Assembly: GCA_012976225.1 (NCBI GenBank)
Contig: JAAVVG010000008.1
Coordinates: 186,001 to 250,000, forward strand
DNA: 64,000 nt
Direction: 5' to 3'
Source: Golubevia sp. BC0850
Lineage: Eukaryota > Basidiomycota > Exobasidiomycetes > Golubeviales > Golubeviaceae
A program made the translations under genes and the position numbers. Positions 45,082 through 56,400 of this stretch are shown piece by piece. Under the pieces are notes generated by a model, which saw only the letters and a program-made list of their open reading frames with translations, was not told the origin of the DNA and ran no database searches. Each line of letters starts with the position of its first letter. The stretch's first letter is position 1.

Positions 45082-47043
45082 ATGTCTAACGTTGAACTCG
45101 GAGTGCAACTCGAGCGTGCTTTCCAAAAGCAACCTCTTTTCCAAAACTCAAAGGCTGCCAGAAAGCAGACTAGGGATAGACGTTGGTATAAGGATGTCGG
45201 TTTAGGTTTCAAGACCCCAAGAGCCGCCATCGATGGTTCTTATGTTGGTGAGTAACGCAAGACGGGAGGGGACTGAGAGTGAAGGGCGACAGTGGGAGAG
45301 CAAGGAGGGAGCAGGGAAGAAAGAAGAAATGGCAGAGAGAGGATCCTGGATCAACACCTCAAATCAGAAGAAACTCCAATCGCAAATACCCATTCAGAAA
45401 CATTCAGACTCAAGTCCTGTCAACCCAGTTACGCCGGAGAAGATCTCAAGCAGAGTACGAGAAATGAGCTCTACCACCCAGCAAAGACGAGGCACCTTCA
45501 AATCCTCAGAAGACCATTCGCATTTCCTCTTTTTTTCATCAAGCATTTCATAAATACGACTGTGCTGCTTCAAAATCGATCTTTGGGAGGCTGAAGAAAG
45601 GGCTTGGTGGTCCGGATGGGCGTTTGGTGGGGTGGTGTCAGGACACCATCAGTCGGTGGACCAAGCTGAAGTCTTCCTTTCCAAAATCTGAAGAGTTCGA
45701 ATGATCTGGCATGCATCCAAGAGCTGCGTCTGTGGATCGAACCTATGGAGTCTCCGCCTCGCTGCACCTACAGACCAAGCCTCGCAGCCTTCACCTCAAG
45801 TTTCACTCCCCAATCCCTCCTCCTCTCATAACCTTCAACCTTTCAATTTCAACTATCAAGCCACAAACTAAACCTCAAACCTCAATCTCAGATCCACCTC
45901 TCTCTGCCTTCTCGCTCTCTTGGTGTCTTCCAATCATCAACCACCTTCTCCCACTAACACCCTTGCCCTTCCTCTTCCCTCTCTTTCAGACAAGAAATGC
46001 CCTTGGACCGGATTGATCTCGATCCGTGGACGTATTTTGACCGGACGTGTCATCTCCAACAAGATGAACCGTACAGTAGTCATCAGAAGAGAATACCTTC
46101 ACTACGTTACCAAATACAACAGATACGAGAAGAGACACAAGAACTTGGCTGCTCACTGCAGTCCGGCTTTCCGTGTTGAGATTGGTGATGACGTTACCGT
46201 TGGTGAGTCTTAGGAGGAGACAGAGTGCTCAAGTAGAGGTGGGATGGAAGGAGGAGGAGGAGGGATGGTGGAGATTGTTGGTTGTGCAAGAGCTTAGAGT
46301 AGCTAGCAGTGGAAATTAGCAGTGGAAATTTGGATAGAATTGGAAAGGGTGGGACGGTAAGATTGATTGGAGAAGGGTGTTGGAGTCGAAGGTGGGACTC
46401 GGATAGGAAGGTATCAGGTCGAAGGAGTGGAACCATCTTTAGAGCAGAACCTCTCCTTCAACTTTCAAGTTGCTTGCCAGAATGAGGAGCAGAAGTTGGT
46501 CACTTTTCAAGAACTGTTCAGAGTGGGCTATGTCTGTCTGCGCTTCCTGGTGACTTGTCGAGAAAGGCATTGGGCATGGTGGGAATGGCTTTCTTCTAGC
46601 TGATGGGGACTGGGCAGTTCGGTAGATTTAGAGCTAGATTGGAGACCGTAAATTCCAGTTCTCGAAATAGTTGGAATCGAGAACTCGGGGAAGGAAGCAG
46701 AAGTCGAGACCTCGTTTCAAGGGAGTCTCGAATGGGATCTTGAACTTCTCCAACCCGTTGCCTCTTGTTTCTCGGCTCTTATTCTAACGATTGAGAGATC
46801 AGAACACAAGAACTCGACCTTGTTACACCATCTCGAACCTCAAAAGCATTCAACTTCAATTTCTTTCTAGTCTCGTCCTTCTGCTCGAAATCTCCCTTCG
46901 AATTCTAACTCTTCCTCTTCTTTCTCCCTCTTCCTCCCTTCTCAGGTCAATGTCGTCCTCTCTCCAAGACTATTCGTTTCAACGTCCTAAAGGTTTCCAA
47001 GTCCAAGAAGTCCGAACAAGCCAAGCAATTCGGAAAGTTCTAA
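45082..47043 (+). CDS. RPS11: 40S ribosomal protein uS17 (RPS11)
   Basis: Small-subunit ribosomal protein, 158 residues, the usual eukaryotic length. Exons 45082-45247, 45990-46202 and 46946-47043, both introns phase 1. Seen: eukaryote-specific start ([19 protein letters not shown]), [20 protein letters not shown], then the conserved OB-fold core [53 protein letters not shown] and [20 protein letters not shown], with a basic end ([14 protein letters not shown]). Both introns are about 742 bases, several times the local norm, and intron 1 holds a hairpin-rich segment. Transcribed divergently from eS12, with a likely leader intron. Confidence 0.95.
45602..45666 (+). other. Hairpin-rich element inside uS17 intron 1
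   Basis: Outer arms GCTTGGT (45602-45608) and ACCAAGC (45660-45666) are exact complements. Inside, GGTGGTGT (45631-45638) and ACACCATC (45643-45650) pair over eight positions with one G-U, around a four-base loop. It may be an intron-encoded small RNA or a splicing control structure; no H, ACA, C or D box is convincing. Confidence 0.35.
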
Positions 47044-48845
47044 AGCTTCTCAAAACCTTCAAAAACTTTCAGTCCTTTCTCTTCATTTCCCTTTCGTTCT
47101 CTTTTGTTCACTTTGTATTGTTTTTCTTTTCAACCACATCCCATTCCTTCCTTTCTTTATGCTATTTTGTAGTTTAAGAAACACAAAAACTCAACACACA
47201 ACACACAAAACGCCCGAAATCAAATAAAGGGTAAAACATGCTACTGGCTTCTCACTTGATTTTGTCTGTTTTTCGAGAGAGTTATTTGGATCAGTTGGAC
47301 TTGCGATTCGCCTTGTGAGTTTTCAAGAACGGATGTAGATGAACCATGAAGCGATTGAGGGGTGAACTCTCCCCTCACAACCCAATGCTCGACTCTCTCC
47401 GTCTTCTCCTTTTCTTTTGTTTTAGGAAACGGAGACAGGATCTCTAATGTTTCGATCTCCTTCTCGAAAAGAAGTAATCCAGTTCCTTCTCTAAGAGAAA
47501 ACTCGCATGGAGTCTCCCCAACTCAATGAATCACGAATTCACTCACTCAAGCAAACAATAAGATGTGTCTACCAATACAATGCTCAACTGATAGATATCT
47601 TCATTAATTAGCTTTCGCTGGTGCCAATTCAATCTATCCATCCTATCAATCTGATTCCATCTCCAACTGCACCTTCTTGCCGACTTCATGATTGCCCGTC
47701 CCTAAACCCTCTGATAAATACCACGATGTCGACAGAGCTCCCTAGAAGGAGATAGCTATGAGTGACGATCGATGAGGAATTTGAGAAGAGAGGGATGGAA
47801 AAGAAGGGGAAAGGTTTCATAGGCATCTGAACATGACGGGAAGAAGCTCCTCTCTTTTTCAGAGAAGAGCATGGTGAAGTAGGGGCTAAAGAAAGAACGA
47901 AGTGATGAAAGAGTGATGAAGGGAGGAGAAAAGAGCTAAGTTATGAGCGGACGAAAAAGTTGAGGATGTGAGGTTCGGGTGGTAGGGTTTCAGGAAAGAA
48001 ACATGGGAAACGAGATTGCCGTCCAGTTCCAAAGTTCCAAGAAGGAGTTCAAGTCGTCCAATCCTCGAACTCACAAAACTATTTCATACACAGGACACAG
48101 GACTTTGAGACCATAAATATGTTTTCACAATCACTCTTCATGATATTTGCTTCATCGTTATTCGTCTTGCAAAAATGATACTCTAACTCCACACGACTGG
48201 GGCAGCTTGGGAAGTATACTTTATCATGATGTATCCTTCGAGAAGCAGTCTCTGATTAATTTACGACTAAATCTAGACAACACTAGAAGATTGCGGTCAA
48301 AGGTTGGCGAAGAGGATAGAAGGTTGGACTGAGAAACCAGTCTTCTACCATCATCGACAGCTTGGGTTAGATACTTTGATCATATAGTGTCTAGCCAGGG
48401 CTGCTAGGGCTGCCTCTACTAAAAAGCTCTTTCCGTTGGATCCGCTAGCTTTTGACGCGTCAACAGATGTAGCTGAAGAGTCGACAAACGTCATCACGAC
48501 TCCCAACTTTTTTCCGCGCTCTCGCAAGGCAATAGAGGAATGATGGATCGAAAGTATACAAAGTGGCTTTTGGAAAAGTCGGAAGGGAATGTCAGGCGGT
48601 GGCATTTCAGCTTTTTGTTTCGGGCAGAATGGAGAAGAAAAAGAAAGCGGCCGCCAAGATTGAGTCGACCTGGGGCTGCAGAAAGAGGGTGAATAATTAG
48701 GGAGTAATTCTTGAGAAGTCCTGTTTCGAGACGTTTTGATGGGAAGCTGTCGGTGAAAGAAGAGAGAGAGTTTCGGAAGATGAGTCTGCCAGTCGAACTT
48801 GAGAGCTTTCTCGTTCAGATTAGAAAGCCGTCGCTCAACTCACCT
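47044..48845. other. Intergenic, 1.8 kb
   Basis: Begins with the uS17 3' untranslated region (T-rich). Right of 48610 the sequence is the 3' flank of F-box copy 2. A - strand frame at 48351-48605 has protein-like composition near its end (GSNGKSFLVEAALAALARHY) but no start context or partner exon; it may be a scrap of an old gene. Confidence 0.4.
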
Positions 48846-50898
48846 TCAGCCAGATGAAACCCACTCCTCGACATGTACAGTCTTCTCCTTCTTCAGCCAA
48901 GACCTGACGAGATCGTTCGCCCTGACTGGTAATTCGAATACCATAGATTGGATATGAGTACAACTTTGATGAGTTTCAAAGGCTGGCTCGCTCGACGATG
49001 CCGCATCGGAAAATCCAAGAAGTCCTGAGGCAGCTGAGACCACTTCCACAAGTGAGAAACCCTTGGAGCATGCCTTTCTGGAAGCGACCATGGAAGCAAC
49101 GACTAACCCATCAACTAAAAGAGACAACACCTCTTCAGGTCCAGGAGCCAACAGATAAAGCGATCGCAGCTTCGCAAGCAGCATCTTACCTCTAAATCCT
49201 GCTTGCATGTTGGGACTCGAGAGTGGACTTAGAAGCTGGAAGAGGTGTTCGTAAAAGATCGATGGAGTCGTCTTTGGAAGAATAAAATCGATGTTCCAGG
49301 GTCCCTCCCAGTCCTGGGTTGAGTGGATAAGAGTAGAAGCCGCTGATTTCGCACTGGCTGGATCTGTAATCTGGAGATCGAGGACCACCAGCTGCTTGGG
49401 AGCGGGATCGACTTTCATCGAGGAGAGGTCCTTAAGATTGAGAGAAAGGAACTGAAGTGAATCCAACACTGGCGTTTTGAGGTTTTTGAAGAAGAGACTT
49501 GTATCACCAGTGGCTCTCGCTTTCGGAGGCGCTGTGAGGTAGAGTGCGACCAGATTCGGTAGGTTCATCTCCGCGATGTCGTCCAACATCTCAGCATTCA
49601 TCTCTTTTGTCCAGCTAAGTTCTACTGCCCTTAGACTCGGACTTGAAGATAGAAGCTTGACTAACCAAGTGGAACTGATCTTGTTGCTGCTGATTCTGAC
49701 TTCTTTGGCATCTCGAAGACGTTCCAGCAAGTGCTCGTTGCAGACGAGATCCTTTCCTCCTGATGTCCAATCTAGAGAGATGAGTGAGGCTCTCCAGGAA
49801 TCCGAGAACTCGGCAGCTTCTGCAGATGCATTAGGAACGTAATGTTGTCCCTCATACGCCCATCTGGGAGACCTCAAAACAGATAACGAGTGACATTCTC
49901 CTGCTACCTTGGCGAGAATTTGGTCTAGATCGCCTTGATGAGTCACTGAGATCGTCTTGAGACTCTTCGAAGATCGATGGATTGCTTTCCTAGTCTTTTC
50001 TGAACTGCTGAATTCAACTTGTCTTTGACTCTGAGAACGACATGCTTCGTTGAGTCCTTGTTCTGGCGACTGAAAAGCTCCAGTCCTTCGCAGAACTGCT
50101 TTCCGGTTCCCTCCATCTTGAAGCTACGAAAAAGTTCCGAAGATCCTAGAATAGAGTCCTTCCAGGCCTTAGAGACGCCAATCGATCTGACTAGAGATTA
50201 GGCGTCGCAGAGAGAGAAGAGCTTGAGGAAGAGGTCTGGAGAAACTCTGCTGAAAAAACTCTTGAACTCTTGGGAATTTTGAGATCCGAGATCATTGACG
50301 ATCTATTGGTAATCGATTCATTGAGGAGAGGTCAAAGCTACGATCCGATCCTGCTTTTCCTTGGCCAGATTGAAATGGTGCATGGCTTTTCTCAGATAGG
50401 CGAATCCGGCTCTTGAGTGAGTGAGTCTGTTGAGAAGGATTGGAGATTGAGCGAATAAACTAAAAACCAGTACAAACAAGTGATGCGTGATATATCACAA
50501 GATGGAGATCTATAACTCACCTGAAGACTGTCCTCCTCTTCCAAAGCTCTCTCCACGTCTTGGACCGCCTTGAAGACTTGTCCGCTTCTCTCCCAAATGA
50601 GACTCCTTAACAGCAAGAGCGGTACTAAGCCATCAGATCTAGAGTCGATCATCTGGAGTTGAGAGAAGCAGAAAGGAGAAGAGAGCGAAACGGAGAAAGT
50701 GAGAACGAAGGGTCTGAAAAGACGATGAGAGAATCAAGTTTCCAATCACCAAACTGACCTCTGTACATATCGATCCAGTCTATCGAAAGCATCTTGGGCA
50801 GCTTGAAGTCTGAGAGCCTGTTGCTGCTCAGATGTGATGCTGCGTTTGGCAGCTGGTTCTTGTTCTGCTTGAAAATCTTCATTATCTCTCTTGTTCAT
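48846..50898 (-). pseudogene. TPR/F-box/LRR gene of Dia2/Pof3 type, decayed copy 2
   Basis: Inverted relative of the gene at 31452-33517, alike from the start (MNKRDNEDF; QAEQEPAAKRSITSEQ is shared by both) to the end. Seen: TPR-like part (LFKAV-like helices; VFKAVQDVERALEEEDSLQ), F-box (PDLFLKLFSLCDA) and a long intact Leu-rich-repeat half at 48846-49946. Lesions: about 16 bases are missing at the end of exon 1, which breaks the phase; a TAA near 50201 replaces the CAA Gln kept by the other copy just after CDA; and a missing base near 49985 shifts the frame before the repeat half. The Leu-rich half is open for 366 codons but has lost its F-box, so if made at all it would be a lone repeat domain. 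Confidence 0.75.
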
Positions 50899-51260
50899 CT
50901 CGATAAATCAATCAATTCCATGTGGAAGCTAGTTTGATCCTCTTTTGATGGCAGAGAAGGAGAAAATGAATGGAAGGTGACAGAAGAATGAGAAGATGGT
51001 GTGGTTCGGAAGAGAAGAAGTTTTGGTCAATTTCTCCCCTTCTGAAGCACACCGTAAGATCGACTAAGTTGTTTACCACTCATTCTTCAAGCGGAATCGA
51101 GTTTTTCATTAGTCTTACTACCAAAAGGAAGAGGTTCGAGCGATATCTGCTCCTTGTCCAGTAGCTGTGCTCTCTTCTTTCTCACCTCTCTCTCTCCCTC
51201 TCTTTCTACCTCTTTCGACTTCTTTCTCAAAGTCTCAATTCCAGCTCTCTAACATCGACG
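50899..51260. other. Divergent intergenic region
   Basis: Between F-box copy 2 and the + strand gene at 51261. CT-rich leader from about 51165. No gene or clear core element seen. Confidence 0.45.
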
Positions 51261-53208
51261 ATGCTACGACCTTCATCGATCACAGCAACTCTAGAAGCGA
51301 TTCTGTCTCAACTAGAATCCCAAAACGATCCAACCTCCTCCTCTACTTCCACTTCTAGTTCTCCGTTCACTCACACAGCTCTAATCTCAATTCTGGATTC
51401 CGCTCAAATCTATGCGTGTGCTTCAAACCATTCAAATCTCAAAGCTCAAAAGCGGAAGCGAAGAGCCAATCGAAACCTCCAAAAGAGTACAGCATCAGGA
51501 AAGACCAAAGGGAAAGGAAAGGAAAAGGCAGATGGAAACAGGAACTCTTCAACGAACAGTGCTTTTAGAAGTGCTAAGAATCTTCTGAGTCCAACTTCAA
51601 GTCCCAAATCTTCATTCTTCTCTATGAACGCTACAACCTCCAGCCCTTTTCCTTCACCTTCAATCAATCAGCTCCAACCAACATCGAAAGTTACAAAGCC
51701 TAAACCGAATCATTCCATTCTGTTTGGTAAAGGTCTGATGATCCCTCATTCGAAAAATGCTCAACCTCAATTCTCGTCTTCTAGCTCTGATTCAAGGTTG
51801 AACCTGACTGGAGAAGAAAGGAATCAATGCTTAGCCGCTGTAGCAACAATGGCCTGGAGAGATGAAATGAATAGAGTTCAAAGAGCTTTGAACTCCAAGA
51901 AAGAATCTCAGATTAATGGTGGAAGTAGAGGGTTGAGTGAAGATAAGAAAGAGAAAAGGAATAGTCATCATGGTGGAAATGAGAACGTCTCAAGAGCTAG
52001 ATCTAATACAGGGATGAAGAAGTCAGCTTCTCAAGATCAGATTAGTCCAGAGATCACTCCATTAACCGAATTGGTCAAAGATTCTTCGGTCGGGTCTGCT
52101 GAGAATGGAAGGGTAGATCAAGATGGAGAGGCGGAAGAAATGGAAGCGAATCGAGCTCCTTGGATCGTACCTGCTGGAATGAAGATTGGTAGAGGCGATA
52201 GAGAGTTGGATTCGGAAGAAGAGGTAGTTCCCCTGTTGGTGGAATGCGAGGTGAGTTTCGAGAGAAGATAAAGAGACCAAGAATCTGAAGAAAGGGAAGG
52301 GATCTGTTGCGAGCCTCTGCGATGAGAGACGGTCATTCGACTGGAGCTGCGAAGCCCAGCCATCTTTTGCCCCGAGCTTAAAAGTTGTTCCAAAGTCTTC
52401 GGAGGGGCTTGAAAGACTTAGAAGGAGATCGAAGAAGGGCGAAACTGTGAATGTATGCAGCCCCTTTGATTTGTTATGTGCCCTTAAATTGAGATAATTT
52501 GCTCACTCAGTCGCCAGCATTGCTGACATCTTAAATCTTACCGCATTACCTTTGCAGCTCGGACTGGTCTTGATCCTGCCACTTCTTTCCTCGAGGCGAT
52601 CGTCATCTCATCCCACCTCTGCACCCAATCTGAATTCCTCCTCAAGATCTCAACCTCCTTCAGCACCAAATTCAATACCAAACTCTCCAGCAATGGAGAC
52701 TTCCGCAGGATGGGGCCATCAAACTCAATCAGGTTCATTCCAAAGAAAAGGTCACCATTCGAACAGCAGTAGCAGGAATGGAATCAATGCTTTCACCTCA
52801 ACAAATCCTACACTCTCTTCAACTGGAACGGAGAAACTTTCAAGTCATACTTCGAACATATCTAACAACAGCAACAACCAAAGTCATCAAAAAGAAGATT
52901 CTGCTTCAACCGCCTCAACTTCTCTCTTTAACAATTCAACTTCTTCTCAGACTTTAGTCACTCCTCACATGCTTCTGGTTCTGAATTCTTCCTCGTCGAT
53001 GGAGGAATTCGAGGAGGATCGAGCGAATGATTCGGATGGAGATGGGAAAGATGAAGATGCAGATTCAGCAACTGAATTTCAAAGGAAAGATGAAGAATGT
53101 TGGTCGAGGATGTATGCTCTTGCCAGGGCTTCGTCCAAACATTTAGCTCCTAGTCTGGCTACTTGTGGATTGGGAGGGAACCAAATCTGGGATGATGATC
53201 AGGATTGA
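51261..53208 (+). CDS. Unknown Ser-rich protein, 546 residues
   Basis: Not recognised. Exons 51261-52250 and 52558-53208, joined in phase 0 (GTGAGT...TTTGCAG). Seen: an ordered start with two helices (SITATLEAILSQLESQ; LISILDSAQIYACASNHS) directly followed by a basic block (KAQKRKRRANR) that could be a nuclear signal; a Ser/Pro/Lys-rich region; a second ordered stretch (TGEERNQCLAAVATMAWRDE, then MNRVQRALNSKK); a short hydrophobic run right after the splice (LGLVLILPLL); a disordered Ser/Asn-rich tail; and an ordered end (CWSRMYALARASSKHLAPSL; GGNQIWDDD). The 307-base intron is longer than usual. The ordered islands suggest real conservation; the function cannot be told. Confidence 0.65.
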
Positions 53209-53483
53209 AAGGGAAGTCTTGTCAAATTTTTACTTCAAACGCTCACAAAATTTCATTATCATTTCCCCCATTTCTGAACATCTCTTCTCGTGATCAACGA
53301 CATAGTCGAAAATAACAGCTTTCAAAAAGTCTCTGAACGAATGAACTGCGTTCAAACTACAAGTCTTCGCAAAAGTCAAAGGAGTCAGAGAAACGAGCGA
53401 GAGCCTCATGAATTGAACTTGTATTTGCATTGTATCAACGTGAAATATGAAGAGGAAAAAGGCGTAAAACATAAGAAACTTTC

Positions 53484-56400
53484 TCAAGGTTGATCGACAT
53501 CATCAGAATCCAACTGGACTTCCTCCTTATCCTTCTCTCCATCTCTACTCTCTTCCGTCTTCGCGCTCTTATCCTTTCCCAAAATGAATTTCTTCGGAGG
53601 TTCACCTTTGACGGTATTACTAGTCGGACTAGGAACACCCCCACCTATCCCACCTCCACCAAACATAGCATTGATAGTAGCTTTATCTCTTCTCTGTCTG
53701 ATCCTCTCAGCTTCTAAATGACCACCAGTCTTTCTCAAAGCCTTCGTATCTACGAAACCTTTTAGCTCATCTTGAAATTCATCAGATTTTGAAGCCAATT
53801 CTTTTGCTCTTGTTCTTTCAGCTGCTTGTAAAGCTCGTAACCTTCTCTCGTGATCGACAGATTGAGTTCTGACTTCCATCATGACAGTATCCAAACCAGC
53901 GTGTCCATCTTCAGGTGGAGGAGGAACGTATCTTTGTAGAGTGATTCCAGCCAGGGGATTTCCATTTTGAGTCGTCCCATTTGCAGCAAGGTTAGATCTA
54001 CTAACAGGACCTCTCAATTTAACGACTTGCTGGATGTTTTCGAAAACTTCTTGCAAAGCGGTGTTGTCATCTCTTAAATCGGCCAGCAAACCTTCTTGAT
54101 GATTTAAGAAGCCTTGTTCATCTACAATATTCTGAAGTTCATTCTCCCAAGTCTTCTTCCAAGAAGGTTTGACAGTTCTAACATAATTCTCCAATTCTTC
54201 TAAACCTTTGGTTGCTTTTTCGATGTCGGAAGAGATCGTTTTCATTAATGTCAACTTTGGCTTGACTCCTCTTTGTATCACGTCTAACTTCAAATCGTCG
54301 ACCGTATCTTGAAGATCTTCGACTAAAGTCAGAACTTCTTGAGAACCAGAATCTAACCTCGATTTTCCAGCTATGATGAAGTTCCTCTCCGCTGGAACCT
54401 CAGAAGCTGCGATAGCTCTAACTCTTGCAGATTGATCTCGAACTCCTTTCAGAATTCCAGAAATGTCAGATCCAAAGTCGTCTTGGATCTGTTTGAGGAT
54501 AGCGAATTCTCTTCTTAGACTTTGAAGTTCATCGTATTGAGATTTGAGTTCCGAAGCGACCTTTGCTCCTGCAGCTGCTGTTCCTCCCGTAGAAGAGGTC
54601 ATCGAAGCCGAGCTCAAGGCTGGAGAATGGATTCCGATTGGCTCTTCTTCGTTTCCGACGGGACTCTTGGTAGTGTTGACCCTCTTGAGCTGAGCTACCC
54701 TTTGACCAGCGGCTGCGAATTGGGAATCTGAGATCTTCGCAGGGGAGGGTCCGGGTGGAGAAGAGACGTTTCCAGTGGCAAGCCCCAAAGCTTGAATTTG
54801 AGACTGAACTTGTGCTTGAACTTGAGCTTGAATCGAGGCCGCGGCAGCAGCATTGAGACCTTCAGCTGAGAAATTCCTGGAAGATCTCCTTTCGTTCACT
54901 GTAGCTTTCAAGTCTCGAAGTTCTCGAGTGATTACCCCAAGAGTGAGGTCGAGATGTTGCTTGACTTGATCCAAAGCTGTGGCATTCGAGAAGGGAAGGA
55001 ACAGAGAGGTGAGATGAGATGGCGTCTGGTCCAGAGGAAAACGAACCTAGAAGAGGCAACTCACGTTCGATGTTCAGAGTCAACACTGTTCCATCTATAA
55101 CATCTTCTAAATCCTCCAACTCATAAGCGACTCCACTTTCGACATGTTTGATGCAGATAGTAGGGAAGTCATCCATTCCAGGAGAATAAGAAAATCGGTC
55201 CATAAATAACATTCTTAATCTGACAATACTTAGAGGAGTGCCCTTCAAGTCCAAAACAGCTTTTCGATTCTGCCTACCCAGCTGAAGGAAGACTGTCAGA
55301 CTATCTGGATCGTTCGAGAAGCTACTACCGTTCACGTTAACATTGAGGTTCTTCTTATTGTTCTTGTTTGTATAGGTGTTAGTGTTTGAAGACGAAGAAG
55401 AGACCCTCTGAGAATTGGGAGTTAGATGAACCGAGATATTCGAGGAGCTCAAGTCCCTTCTATTCGGAGATAAACCTAGACCTAAACCATTTTCATTTTC
55501 ATCATCACCACTGCTTTGACCTTGAAGCCTTGAATTCTGGATAGCATCTAACCTTTCCCTTTCTTCGAGCGTTGGCAAAGGAGGAACTGGAGGGACTGAA
55601 CCTTCTTTCTCTAGAGTTTCAATTTCCTCAACAGGAGAAGTAACCTTTTCATCCATCGATCCTCTCTTCTCACCTCCGTCGGTTGCATCAACGAAATTAG
55701 CAGAGTGGTCGCTTGAAGCAGTACTGCCTTGCCTATCTAATCTAGGAGCAGCAAGACTATCGAAGGTATTGTTGATAGAACCGACTCCAATTTTAGGACT
55801 CTTATGAGAGCTTCTCCTTGAAGAACTTCTAGATTCATTTGGAGAATCAAGAGCTCCTAAATTCGGACTTTCGTCCAAAGAGCCTAATCCTCCTTCAATA
55901 GTTTCGAAACCTCTCCTGAAAGCAGCAGATCTTGCTGGAGAGGAATAATCTACCATCGAAGTATCACCAACCAAAGAAGTATTAGAGGCTCTACCTTTTT
56001 TGAAAGAATGCCTGATATCAACTGGACTTCCGTTGAGACTCTTCTTGCCACCATCAGCGTTTGGACTTCCACCTGCGATAAATTGAGAAGTGTTTCCGTG
56101 AGTTGGAGTTCCATTTGTTGAATTTGTACCAGTCAGAGAAGACATTCCCATCTGAGCATATCCAGCACCAATTCCCATTTTGTTAAATGTATAAGCACTA
56201 AATCTTTTTGAAGCTCTTCTTTCCAAAGCGTCCCTACTTTTCAGAGCTCGTAGAGAAGGATCCGAATCGACTGCTAAGTTATTCGATCCGCCATTTGAAT
56301 CTCTAGGTAAAGCTAAGGAATTTGAGGAAGAGCTACTGGATATCGAAGTTGAAGCTGGAATTGAAGATTCTTGAGCTGAGGCTGCGATTGCTGCAGCTGT

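Noticed and set aside
53230-53487. - strand frame of 85 codons downstream of BUD6
   Set aside because: It lies in the short gap between two convergent genes and overlaps the BUD6 end; no coding features.
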